From Streptomyces sp. ICC1 (GTDB lineage Bacteria > Actinomycetota > Actinomycetes > Streptomycetales > Streptomycetaceae), in NCBI RefSeq assembly GCF_003287935.1, contig NZ_CP030287.1, positions 2,134,225 through 2,198,224 of the forward strand: DNA of 64,000 nt, written 5' to 3'. Position 1 is the stretch's first letter, and each line of letters begins with the position of its first letter. A program made the translations under genes and the position numbers. Below, piece by piece: positions 42,569-50,645 of this stretch. The notes under the pieces are model-generated. The model searched no databases, was not told the origin of the DNA, and saw only the letters and a list, made by a program, of their open reading frames with translations.

Positions 42569-42829
42569 ATGAGTGACACTCTGCCGATCACCGAAGCGCG
42601 ATCGAAGTTCGGGTCGCTGGTCCGCCGCGCGAGCAGCGCCCGGGAACGTATCACCATCACGGATCACGGCCACCCAGCCGCCGTGATCATCAACGCCCAG
42701 GAGCTCGCCGACCTGGAGGACTCCCTGGCTCTGGCCCTGTACCGCGTGCGCCAGAGCTCCGGCACGGCCACCGCGCCTGTCCCGCATGACGAGGTCCGTG
42801 CGCGGCTCGGGCTGGTGAAGCCGGCTTGA
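42569..42829 (+). CDS. Phd/YefM-family antitoxin
   Basis: 86 residues. Typical start (SDTLPITEARSKFGSLVRRA), then ERITITDHGHPAAVIINAQEL, the Phd/YefM DNA-binding fold. TACAGT at 42556-42561 is a possible -10 box 7 nt before the ATG, suggesting leaderless translation. GTGTACAGTTGTGCACA-like symmetry around it could be the operator. The stop overlaps the toxin start (TTGA at 42826). Confidence 0.85.
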   Translation: MSDTLPITEARSKFGSLVRRASSARERITITDHGHPAAVIINAQELADLEDSLALALYRVRQSSGTATAPVPHDEVRARLGLVKPA

Positions 42830-43077
42830 CGTACGCGATCACCTGGGACGAAGCCGCGATCGACGCGGCCGCCCGGTTCCTGAAGGACGACCCGGACGGG
42901 CTGCGGCAGCTGATGGACGCTGTCGACCTGCTCGCCGACCAGCCCCGCCCCGAGGGCAGTACCCCCTACGGATCCCCAGACCTGCGCCGGATCCACATCG
43001 GGCGCTACCGGGTCATGTACGAGATCACCGAGGCCACCATCACCATCGTGGTCATCCACGTCGGCCGCGTCGGCTGA
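42826..43077 (+). CDS. RelE/ParE-family toxin
   Basis: 83 residues from a TTG overlapping the antitoxin stop. RelE pattern: ITWDEAAIDAAARFLKDD, ADQPRPEGSTPYGSPDLRRI, HIGRYRVMYEITEATITIVV. RelE toxins cut mRNA on the ribosome; ParE relatives poison gyrase; which applies is not readable. Followed by a 17-bp terminator. Confidence 0.85.
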   Translation: MTYAITWDEAAIDAAARFLKDDPDGLRQLMDAVDLLADQPRPEGSTPYGSPDLRRIHIGRYRVMYEITEATITIVVIHVGRVG

Positions 43078-43092
43078 CACCCCAGAGCAGAC

Positions 43093-43131
43093 GACGAAGG
43101 GCCGGACCAACTCGTGGTCCGGCCCTTCGTC
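43093..43131. terminator. 17-bp bidirectional terminator
   Basis: GACGAAGGGCCGGACCA (43093-43109) pairs perfectly with 43115-43131 around ACTCG, between the convergent toxin gene and STAND gene. Confidence 0.85.
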
Positions 43132-43139
43132 ATATCCGT

Positions 43140-43165
43140 CAGACCTGTTAGCCCCAACAGGTCTG
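43140..43165. repeat. 9-bp repeat family, copy C (palindrome)
   Basis: CAGACCTGTT (43140-43149) and AACAGGTCTG (43156-43165), perfect 10-bp arms; as units GTTAGCCCC at 43147 and AACAGGTCT at 43156. Between convergent genes. Confidence 0.7.
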
Positions 43166-43219
43166 ATGGTGCCGGACCTGCTCGCCTCTGAGTAGGGGGG
43201 GAGGACAGCTCCAGTGCCC

Positions 43220-45904
43220 CTACGCCTGTGCGATGAGCTGGTCGCGGCGGGCTTGGACCAGGTTCCGCCAGCGGGCGCGAACAGCGTCGGACCCGTCGAG
43301 CCAGGACACGGTCGAGGGTTCGGACATCCGCAGGTCGGCCATGTGGCGGGCGACGTCGACGCAGTACTTGTAGTCGCCGGTCCGGGTGAGTTCGGTGAGG
43401 CGGGCGATGGCGGCCTGGGCCTTGTCCTGTTCGCCGGTGACGGCGTGGTGGAAGACGAGCGCGAGTTCGAGGGTGGCCTGGGCGGCGGTGATGCCGGCGG
43501 CGTGGATCTCGGTGCGCAGGGCGCGGGCCCCGTCGAGGGTGGTGAGGGTTCCGGCCTGGCGGGCGAGGGCGGCGACCTGGACGGTGAGGGCGGTGGCGCG
43601 CTGGTCGAGGCCGGCCAGGAGGTGTTCGGCGAGGGAGATCTCGTCGTCGGCCCGGCTGGGGTCGGTGAAGGAGTAGGTGAGGGCGAGGTTGGCCTGGGCG
43701 ATGGCCTGCTCGCCTCGGTTGCTGTGCCGCTCGGCGTCGGTGCGGGCGGTGGTGAAGGCTGCGGTGGCCTGGGCCATGTCGCCGTGAGCGAAGTGGATGT
43801 CTCCGAGGACGCGGTTGCCCCGGCCGTCCCAGCCGAGGGTGCGGGCGGTGGCGAGCGCGGCGGGGAAGTCGCCGGCCACGCGGGAGAGGTGGGCCAGGCC
43901 GCGGGCGGCGTCGGGAGCGAGGCGGCCTCCGCCGTCGGCGACGCGGCGCATTCCGTCACGGGACTCTTCGGCCTGGCCGAGGTCGCGGTACGCCTTGGAG
44001 CGGTAGTACAGGGCCAGGTCGGCGAGCTCGGCGGGCAGCAGGTCGCTGTCGAGGACTTCGGTGAGCCGGGAGACGGTGGTGGAGCGGTGTTCGTGCTGGC
44101 GTCGGGCGAGCGCGGACAGGAGCTCCGCCAGCGCGTCGGCGGCGGTGGCGATCCCCTCCTCGCCTCCGTCCCTGGCCGGGAGGGTCACCGGCTCCCACAC
44201 GTAGTCGTCCACGTAGGCCCAGGCCGCCGGGGTGAGCCAGTCGAGGTCGAGGCGGTGGTCACGGGCCAGGGCCAGTCCCTGGCGCAGGCAGCCGACCAGC
44301 AGGCGCCGGTCGAGGCCCGGGGCCGCCTGCCACTGTGCGCCGAGCGCGGCCAGGGCGCGGGATGCGGCCTGCTGCCAGTCGGTGTCGGTCCAGCGGTCGT
44401 CCGTGGCGTCGTCGGCCGTACGCAGCGTCGAGCGGATCAGCGCGTGCAGGTGGTACGGCCACAGCGCGAAGGCATCCTGGCGGACGAAGGGCCGCTCCAC
44501 CATCCGTGCGGCTGCCGACAGGTGCGGCAGACCCGCGGCTGCGGTGGCCAGTGGCAGGTCGAAGGCGTCCAGCAGCGAGACGGCGCGCAGTACGTGGCGC
44601 TCGTCTGGGGTCAGATCGGCGAGGGTACGGGTGACCAGCGCTGGAAAGTCGGTCCCGAAGTCGCCGGCGGAGGGGGTCCGCCCGGTGCGGTGCAGTTCCA
44701 GGAACCGGTGGGCGGCGAGGTCGAGGTAGAGGGGCAGCCCGTGGGACTGCTGGGCGATGGCCTCGCGGAGCTCGGCGGAGATCAGGGGCCGGCCCTCGAA
44801 GGTCAGGCGGCGGGCGAGGTAGTCGGTGCAGTCCTCCGGGGCGAAGTCACCGATGAGGACCTGCCGTCCCGACCCTGCCGGGGTACCGGCGGAGCGCGGG
44901 CCGGGGACCGCCTGCCCCGCCAGGCCCGGCCATGCGACGGGGCCGGTGTAGTCGAGCTGGCCCTCCAGGCCGGTGTCTCCCCACTGCAGGCGGCCGCGGC
45001 CGGTGACGATGAACAGGGCGTTCGGCATCAGCCACACCAGGCGCTGGACCAGGCGTTCGAGGTCGCGGTGGGTGCGGGTGCCCGTGTCCTCGAACGTGTC
45101 CAGCATGACCACCGGCACGACGGCCTGGGCGGCGGGGAGCCGGTCGAGCTCGAAGGCCAACAGGTGCGGGTAGTAGGAGAGGCTGTTGGTGTCGGGCTCG
45201 GCGTCCAGGAGGTCGGCCAGCCGGTCGCACGCGGCCAGCGCCCGCACGGTCTGCCTGCGCTCGCGCAGTGCGGTGGTCAGGGCGCCGGTGAGGGCGCCGA
45301 CCGCGGTGCCGACGGTGCCGGGCAGCAGCAGGGCCTGGGCGACGTCCGCGAGGACGGACTGCACCTGCTGAGGCAGTGCCTTGCCGAACCGGTCGGCCAG
45401 CCCGCCACGGTTCAGGTACTCCTCCAGGCTCTCGTTCGGGTGCTGGTGGTCCCAGTAGCGCCGCAGGGCGATGTCGAAGGCGGGCAGCGGGCGACCCACG
45501 TGTGAGGCAAGGGCCAGGCGCAGGGTCAAGAGGATGCGCTCGTAGTCATTGCCGGCCGACCGGGCGAGGTCGATACGGATCGGCAGCAGGGCGGGACGGG
45601 CGGGCCAGGCGGGTGCGCCCCAGCGGGCCGGGCGTCCGCCGGCTCCGGCGAGGGCCGCTTCCAGGGCCCGCGAGAGGGTGCTCTTGCCGATGCCGCCGAC
45701 TCCGTGGAACGCCAACACGTTGGTCCGCGGCGCCTCCAAGTCCTCGACGGAGAAGGACGCGGCCGCGATGTGGGCCAGATGCTCAGTGATCGCGTTCAGG
45801 ACGATCCCCCACTGCCCCTGCCGGTTCGTGAAGGCCTCCGCGGCCTCCACCCTGCGGTCGTTCGAACTGAACAGCGCCCGCAGATCCCGCCCGTTGCCCG
45901 CCAT
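43220..45904 (-). CDS. STAND-type NTPase with TPR-like C-terminus
   Basis: 894 residues. N-terminal 65 residues, then NACHT/NB-ARC-like ATPase: Walker A AFHGVGGIGKSTLSRA (Lys74), Walker B AVVPVVMLDTFEDTG, sensor-like ALFIVTGRGRLQWGD, and a helical/winged region with HGLPLYLDLAAHRFLEL. Residues about 600-880 form tetratricopeptide-like helices. STAND proteins are signal-activated switches; several are anti-phage sensors (Avs-like) or regulators. No effector domain is visible at either end, so a nuclease-type defence role cannot be claimed. Preceded by a TAGGAC/CCTAGG-rich stretch at 45928-45953. Confidence 0.8.
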   Translation of the reverse strand: MAGNGRDLRALFSSNDRRVEAAEAFTNRQGQWGIVLNAITEHLAHIAAASFSVEDLEAPRTNVLAFHGVGGIGKSTLSRALEAALAGAGGRPARWGAPAWPARPALLPIRIDLARSAGNDYERILLTLRLALASHVGRPLPAFDIALRRYWDHQHPNESLEEYLNRGGLADRFGKALPQQVQSVLADVAQALLLPGTVGTAVGALTGALTTALRERRQTVRALAACDRLADLLDAEPDTNSLSYYPHLLAFELDRLPAAQAVVPVVMLDTFEDTGTRTHRDLERLVQRLVWLMPNALFIVTGRGRLQWGDTGLEGQLDYTGPVAWPGLAGQAVPGPRSAGTPAGSGRQVLIGDFAPEDCTDYLARRLTFEGRPLISAELREAIAQQSHGLPLYLDLAAHRFLELHRTGRTPSAGDFGTDFPALVTRTLADLTPDERHVLRAVSLLDAFDLPLATAAAGLPHLSAAARMVERPFVRQDAFALWPYHLHALIRSTLRTADDATDDRWTDTDWQQAASRALAALGAQWQAAPGLDRRLLVGCLRQGLALARDHRLDLDWLTPAAWAYVDDYVWEPVTLPARDGGEEGIATAADALAELLSALARRQHEHRSTTVSRLTEVLDSDLLPAELADLALYYRSKAYRDLGQAEESRDGMRRVADGGGRLAPDAARGLAHLSRVAGDFPAALATARTLGWDGRGNRVLGDIHFAHGDMAQATAAFTTARTDAERHSNRGEQAIAQANLALTYSFTDPSRADDEISLAEHLLAGLDQRATALTVQVAALARQAGTLTTLDGARALRTEIHAAGITAAQATLELALVFHHAVTGEQDKAQAAIARLTELTRTGDYKYCVDVARHMADLRMSEPSTVSWLDGSDAVRARWRNLVQARRDQLIAQA

Positions 45905-46020
45905 CGCATCCCCCCGGTGATCGCCTGTAGGACCAACCTAGGCCCAGGTAGGACGCGGTGGCGGTGCGTCACCGACAATGGCCGACCATGTACGTCCGCA
46001 CGGCCTTGAGGTGCACCACC

Positions 46021-46317
46021 ATGACCGTCCCGCTCCCTCCCGAAGACCCTGACCAGGCGCCGTTTCACCGGCCCGGCATGGACAGCGAGCAGGCCCACGA
46101 ACTGGTGAGTCGGGCGATCGAGGAGTACAACGCCCGCCTCGTCGCCGCCCGCCGCTTCCCCGGCCGGGACACGGCGGACACGGTCGCCGGCTGGCGTACG
46201 GCCCGGGACCGCGCGGCGGACGACGCAGGCCGGCTGTCCACTGCGGACGCGGCGGAGACCGCGCGGCTCACGGTGGAGTACGCCGCCCGCCTCAGAGAAC
46301 TGCAGCAGGAGAGCTGA
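46021..46317 (+). CDS. Small hypothetical protein opposite the zeta-toxin gene
   Basis: 98 residues from ATG 46021 (GAGGTG 7 nt upstream); a longer frame opens at 45958. Helical, Ala/Arg/Glu-rich, no membrane segment. Convergent with, and overlapping by 26 nt, the double zeta-toxin gene. It is in the wrong orientation for a classical epsilon antitoxin operon, and its sequence does not resemble epsilon. Confidence 0.5.
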   Translation: MTVPLPPEDPDQAPFHRPGMDSEQAHELVSRAIEEYNARLVAARRFPGRDTADTVAGWRTARDRAADDAGRLSTADAAETARLTVEYAARLRELQQES

Positions 46318-48091
46318 GCCGCAAGGCCGCGGGCACCGGCAGGTACGCGGGCCTGGGCCGGCTCTCCACCTGGCGGACCCGCCACGCGGGAGGCATCAGG
46401 GGCTGTGCCTGGGCGGCCAGGCCGTCCAGCTCGTCCCTGAGATGGGGGAGCCGCCGGTGCAGTGCCCGCTGCGCGGCGTGGAAGACGGCAGCTTCCGGCG
46501 AGGTGTAGGGGCGCCGGCGGGCGGCGGCCAAGGCCCAGGAGGCCCAGTGTCCGTGGCCCAGCGTGCGGTGGTCGCCGTCGATCACCCGGACCGCCGAGAC
46601 GGCCGGGTCGGCGGCCGCGGCCGCCACGATGTCGGCGGCGACTGCGCAGGCCTGCGCGTGGGCGGCGGGTGTGGGGAACTCGATGTGCACGTCGAGCTCC
46701 ATGGCCCGGACGTATCTGATGAGGGTGCGCTGGCGGCTGTCGGTGGCCCGGGCCGCGATGGCGGCGATCTCGATCCGGTACCCGGCCCGGGCGAACCGGG
46801 CCGCGCTCGCGGCGAACTGGGCCACGTCCGCGAAGGCCGATTTGATGATCAGGTCGCCGCGCCGCTCGCGTATGTACGTCTCGGCCTCGTTCTGCCACGC
46901 CTCGGCGTCGGGGCGGACCGCCTCCGATGCAATCCGGGGCTGGTCGAGGACCAGCTGGCAGTAGTCCGGGTGGGAGCCGCTGAGCATTCTGGGGTCCAGC
47001 ACGACCGTTCCCGGCCGCATGGCCCGGCGCAGCATCCACTCGGCCTCCAGGGAGCGCGCGCCGGGTTCGGCGACGAGGTAGACCACCAGCGGATCCGGGC
47101 GGAAGACGGTCTTGCGCAGGAAAGTGGAGGCGATCAGTTCGTCGAAGATCCAGGTGTGCTCGTCGGTGCTCAGCCGGTGGTAGCCGGTGCCGGGCGGGCC
47201 GGGAAGAGGCTGGGCGACGCGGCGGAGCGGCTCGGCCGCCGCGGCGGCCCGCTCGGCGTCCCTCGACACGGCCAGTCTCCGGTCCTCCGGGAGCCGCTCG
47301 TCGTGGACGAGGACTTCCGCGCGCACCAGCTCGCGGCGGAAGATCCGGGTCCCCGGGCCGTCCCAGGGGCGGAGCCGCTCGGCCTCCAGCACGCTGTCGG
47401 CGGCCTCCGGGCGGAGCCACCGGCTTCCGACCAGTTCGTTGTCGTAGAGCGGCTCGAGCCCGCGGCGGACCACCATCACCCGGTCCACCAGGCGCTCCGC
47501 CTCGACCAGCGCGACGGTCTTCGGTAAGCCGGTTGCGCAGCCGTCCTGGTTGTCCCAGGCGATGTAGCGGCCGCCACCGTCGGCGTCAGGGGTGAAGAAC
47601 CTCTTCAGGACGGCCAGCTGGCTGACCGCTTCCGCGACGGCCAGGACGACCAGTTCGATCCGGTAGCCGGCCGCCCGGTAGAGGGCGGACACCGCGCGGA
47701 TCTCGGCCGGGTCGGCCAGCGCCAGCTCCAGGACCACGTCCAGCCGGGCCGAGCGCGCGTACTCCTCGACCTCGGCCTGCCAGAGCCTGGTGTCCGCACG
47801 CACCCCCGCCCCGGCCGTCCGTATGTCCCGCTCCCGCAGCCGGGCGTATTTCCGGTGTGCCGCCTTGTAGAGGTCGCTGCTGATCCGGACGGCGCCTCCG
47901 CGGGCGGACAGCGCGGCGTGCAGCAGTTCGGCGATCGTGGTCTTGCCGCTGCCGGGCTGCCCCGCGACGATCACGAGCACGGGGCGGTCCTGCGAAACCG
48001 CGCCCGCCGTCCACTGGGGTAAGCACGCCGCCAGGATCTGCAGGTGCTCTGTCTCCCCCAGGGGCATGGCGGACGCGGTGCCGGCGATCAC
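46292..48091 (-). CDS. Tandem zeta-toxin-like protein, second domain lacking P-loop
   Basis: 599 residues. Domain 1 (about 35-215) is a zeta/PezT-like kinase: Walker A VAGQPGSGKTT (Lys50, Thr51), ISSDLYKAAHRKY, then DVVLELALADPAEIRAV. Domain 2 (about 330-560) has the same layout (TVVLDPRMLSGSHPDYCQLV, LIIKSAFADVAQF, RIEIAAIAARATDSR), but its P-loop position reads AEPGARSLEA, without Gly-Lys-Ser/Thr. Active zeta toxins phosphorylate UDP-N-acetylglucosamine and block wall synthesis. The inactive copy could act as a built-in regulator. 72 nt downstream of the RapZ-C gene, same strand. Confidence 0.75.
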   Translation of the reverse strand: MIAGTASAMPLGETEHLQILAACLPQWTAGAVSQDRPVLVIVAGQPGSGKTTIAELLHAALSARGGAVRISSDLYKAAHRKYARLRERDIRTAGAGVRADTRLWQAEVEEYARSARLDVVLELALADPAEIRAVSALYRAAGYRIELVVLAVAEAVSQLAVLKRFFTPDADGGGRYIAWDNQDGCATGLPKTVALVEAERLVDRVMVVRRGLEPLYDNELVGSRWLRPEAADSVLEAERLRPWDGPGTRIFRRELVRAEVLVHDERLPEDRRLAVSRDAERAAAAAEPLRRVAQPLPGPPGTGYHRLSTDEHTWIFDELIASTFLRKTVFRPDPLVVYLVAEPGARSLEAEWMLRRAMRPGTVVLDPRMLSGSHPDYCQLVLDQPRIASEAVRPDAEAWQNEAETYIRERRGDLIIKSAFADVAQFAASAARFARAGYRIEIAAIAARATDSRQRTLIRYVRAMELDVHIEFPTPAAHAQACAVAADIVAAAAADPAVSAVRVIDGDHRTLGHGHWASWALAAARRRPYTSPEAAVFHAAQRALHRRLPHLRDELDGLAAQAQPLMPPAWRVRQVESRPRPAYLPVPAALRLSSPAAVL

Positions 48092-48163
48092 TTCCTTCCT
48101 TTCTGATCTGGGTGTGCGGAACGTCGGCGGGTCTCGGGCGGGGCTGGTCGAGGGCGCGAGTGG

Positions 48164-48547
48164 TCAGCGCTCGACAACGTCCTTGTCGAGGTCGCGGTGG
48201 ACCAGGCGCACGTCCATGCCCCGGGCCTCGCAGCGCTGGGCGAGGGTGGCGGCCGCCGTAGCGGCACGGTGCCGGCCGCCCGCACAGCCGAACGCGACGG
48301 TCACCGGCTCGTCCTGCCGGGGCCCGGCGGCGAACGCCTCGACCATGGCGGTGGTCGCCTGGAGCATCTCCTCGATGCCGTTGGTGGCCAGGACCGCCTC
48401 GCGCACGGCCTCGTCGTGGGCGGTCAGGTACCGCAGCTCGGGGCGCACGTGCGGATCGCGGAAGTGGTGGCGGAGATCGATCGTGACGCGGGCCTCGGGT
48501 GCGGCGCCGTGCAGGTAGCCGAACGAGGTGATCTCGATGCGGGCCAT
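48164..48547 (-). CDS. Stand-alone RapZ C-terminal domain protein
   Basis: 127 residues; ATG with GGAGG upstream. RapZ-C features: ITSFGYLHGAAPEARVTIDL, LRHHFRDPH, and VTVAFGCAGGRHRAATAAATL. In E. coli RapZ this domain binds glucosamine-6-phosphate and the sRNA/RNase E partners, and it is fused to a P-loop domain. Here the P-loop part is missing, and the next gene encodes a P-loop zeta kinase that acts on a related sugar nucleotide. Preceded by three units of the 9-bp repeat. Confidence 0.8.
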   Translation of the reverse strand: MARIEITSFGYLHGAAPEARVTIDLRHHFRDPHVRPELRYLTAHDEAVREAVLATNGIEEMLQATTAMVEAFAAGPRQDEPVTVAFGCAGGRHRAATAAATLAQRCEARGMDVRLVHRDLDKDVVER

Positions 48548-48559
48548 GCGGTCCTCCAA

Positions 48560-48590
48560 GTTAGGGGCGTTGGGTCTAACGGGTCTGATG
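48560..48590. repeat. 9-bp repeat family, copy D
   Basis: Three units starting at 48560, 48569 and 48578 (first GTTAGGGGC, last AACGGGTCT), followed by GATGA. It ends 12 nt upstream of the RapZ-C ATG on the minus strand, overlapping its expected promoter. Confidence 0.7.
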
Positions 48591-48628
48591 ACTGGCGGCC
48601 TGGAGCTTCGGCCGCTGCCCGGGTGGGA

Positions 48629-48979
48629 CTACAGCCAGTGGAAGGCGCGGCGGACGTCGGAGGCGGCGCCGCTGAGGTTGTCGGCGACCAGACGGTCGTC
48701 GAAGTCGTACGGGTCCTCGGCGGCATCCATCACGGCGTGGGCGGCCGCGGTGAGGACGGCAGCGAAGGCCTCGTCGACCTTGGCGGCCTTGAGGGCCTCG
48801 ACGACCGCGTCCTGGTCCGCCGTGCCGCGCTTGATGGCGTCGGCGAGCAGGTTCAGCGCGGCGGCTGCGGCCGGCGCGAGGTCGGCCAGCTCGCCGATGC
48901 CGACGGCCCCGGTGCGTTCGGCGACGGTTTCGACGCGGGTGATCGTCGCGATTTCCTTGGACGTCTTCTCGTCGCTCAC
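48629..48979 (-). CDS. Small hypothetical protein
   Basis: 116 residues; GTG start with GAGGAG 5 nt upstream. Ala-rich and helical, acidic (AEDPYDFDDRLVADN). No known family. Downstream of repeat copy E and upstream of copy D. Confidence 0.55.
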   Translation of the reverse strand: MSDEKTSKEIATITRVETVAERTGAVGIGELADLAPAAAAALNLLADAIKRGTADQDAVVEALKAAKVDEAFAAVLTAAAHAVMDAAEDPYDFDDRLVADNLSGAASDVRRAFHWL

Positions 48980-49163
48980 TTCGTCTCCTCGGGTAGGTCG
49001 TCAGGGCGTCGCGGTCAGGCTGCGCGGGCGAACTGCGGTGTCCTGACCCCTTGAGGATGCCAACTCCAAGTTGGCTATGTCAACACGAAGTTGGCCAGCT
49101 ATTAGTTGGCTTGGACGGGTTGAGGGACAGAAATGCCCCCGACCTGCGACGACGGTCGGGGGC

Positions 49164-49186
49164 GTTGGGTCCAATAGGCCTAAAGC
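49164..49186. repeat. 9-bp repeat family, copy E
   Basis: Units GTTGGGTCC at 49164 and AATAGGCCT at 49173, then AAAGC. It touches the stop codon of the recombinase-like gene. Confidence 0.65.
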
Positions 49187-50466
49187 GGTGTGAAATGCAG
49201 TGCCCGGTCCAGGGAGCGCAGGAGCTCCGGCTCCCATCCGGCGCGGGAGAGGTCCACGGCGAGCAGGCCGCCGGCGCTGAGCGCGGCGAGTTGGACCTCG
49301 TGGTCGATGCCGAGCCGCCAGGCCTCACGCAGGACGTGGCGGGCTTCGTCGCGGGCCTTGCGGCCGGTGGTCGCGGCGGCCCGGGCGTCGGGCAGGGCGG
49401 CGAGGCTGCGGCCGGCCCGCTGGAGCCGGTCCATCAGCTCGGCCGCCCGCTCGGCATCGGGGGCGGGCGGGACCAAGTGAAGCTCGGGGAGGGCGACGCC
49501 GCGGCGCAGCTGTTCCATCCGTACCGGCAGCGGCGACCAGCCCGGCGTTCCGCCGAGGTCGATGTTCACCCGGGTCACCGTGGCGCTGTAGGCGCGGCCG
49601 GTGCCGCGCGCCTGCAGGGTGGTGCCGGCGGGTCGGTACTCGGGCTCGACTCCCTCGGCGACGACGCCTCCGTGGTTGCCTCTTACCGACACCCACAGCC
49701 AGTCGGCGCCGCCGGTGACGTCGTTCATCAGCATGCGGCGCACCAGGAGGTAGCGCTGCAGTGCGGCCCGGGTGGCCCGGCGCAGCGGGTAGACCTCGGC
49801 TGAGACGGGGCTGTCGGGGCGGGCGTTCTGGGGGTGGCGCCGGATGCGGACCTCACCCAGGGCTGGGGAGAGGTCCTCCAGGCGTAGCGCGCAGAGCTCG
49901 CCGACGCGGGCGCCGGTGTCCAGGACGACCGAGGCCATGGCGAGCATCCGCACCCAGCGGGGGTAGCCGTGCTCCATCAGGCCGCCCTCGACGCTCCAGT
50001 GGGTACGGCGGCCGACGTAGTCGGACAGGGTCACCAGGCTCTCGCGCAGCTGCTCACGACGGGCCACGTCGACCGGCTCCTTGCGGGGGAGCTCCTTGAG
50101 CTGGCGCAGGTAGTGGACCTCGAGGCCGAGCTCGCGCTGGAGCAGGGCCATCACCCCCGAGCGCACCATCGCCGTCGCCTCGGACGTCGGCCTCTTCGCC
50201 CCGCGGTCGCGGAGCTCACCTTCGAGGGCAAGCTTCTCGTACGCCCTGAGTGACTCCAGGTCGAAGATGTCGGCCAGGTCGTCGCCGACGCTGCGCGGGT
50301 GGCTGGGGTGCTGGAGGGCGCGGACCAGTTCGCGGGCGTGGGCCCGGATCTGCCGACGGCGGGCGTCGGAAGGGGCCTCCTCGCACACGGCGTTCACGGC
50401 TTCCTGGAGCTCGGGCACCTCGTCCAAGAGGTCGGGCTTCGTCGTCACGTCCCGCACGGTAGTCAC
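49180..50466 (-). CDS. Tyrosine-recombinase-like protein lacking the C-terminal catalytic residues
   Basis: 428 residues; GTG start. The region ASVVLDTGARVGELCALRLE carries the Box I arginine (Arg187) of tyrosine recombinases, with the preceding helical core-binding part. No HxLR, H/W or catalytic Tyr box is recognisable in the following 240 residues. It is either a decayed integrase or a DNA-binding protein built on that fold. Four 9-bp units lie just upstream, between it and the divergent PLD-like gene. Confidence 0.55.
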   Translation of the reverse strand: MTTVRDVTTKPDLLDEVPELQEAVNAVCEEAPSDARRRQIRAHARELVRALQHPSHPRSVGDDLADIFDLESLRAYEKLALEGELRDRGAKRPTSEATAMVRSGVMALLQRELGLEVHYLRQLKELPRKEPVDVARREQLRESLVTLSDYVGRRTHWSVEGGLMEHGYPRWVRMLAMASVVLDTGARVGELCALRLEDLSPALGEVRIRRHPQNARPDSPVSAEVYPLRRATRAALQRYLLVRRMLMNDVTGGADWLWVSVRGNHGGVVAEGVEPEYRPAGTTLQARGTGRAYSATVTRVNIDLGGTPGWSPLPVRMEQLRRGVALPELHLVPPAPDAERAAELMDRLQRAGRSLAALPDARAAATTGRKARDEARHVLREAWRLGIDHEVQLAALSAGGLLAVDLSRAGWEPELLRSLDRALHFTPL

Positions 50467-50496
50467 GTCCGGGCAGGCCCACCGACCAAACGAATA

Positions 50497-50532
50497 ATTA
50501 GACCCATTAGACCTAACAGACCCAACCGACCC
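50497..50532. repeat. 9-bp repeat family, copy F (four units)
   Basis: Units start at 50497, 50506, 50515 and 50524 (ATTAGACCC for the first, AACCGACCC for the last) with no spacer between them. Between divergent genes, 31-66 nt upstream of the recombinase-like start. Confidence 0.8.
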
Positions 50533-50645
50533 TGACGTGCACGTCCGGAGACGGCTCGGGACACCGATGGGGATCGACGGAACCGGGCAAGGCCTCGGCG
50601 AAATCTGGGTGCCCGACAGATGGGAGACCTGACACCCTCGGGTCT

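Noticed and set aside
45928..45955. TAGGAC/CCTAGG-rich stretch upstream of the STAND gene as another copy of the 9-bp family
   Set aside because: The 9-bp phase and the RTTRG/AAYRGG pattern are not maintained; kept out of the family count.
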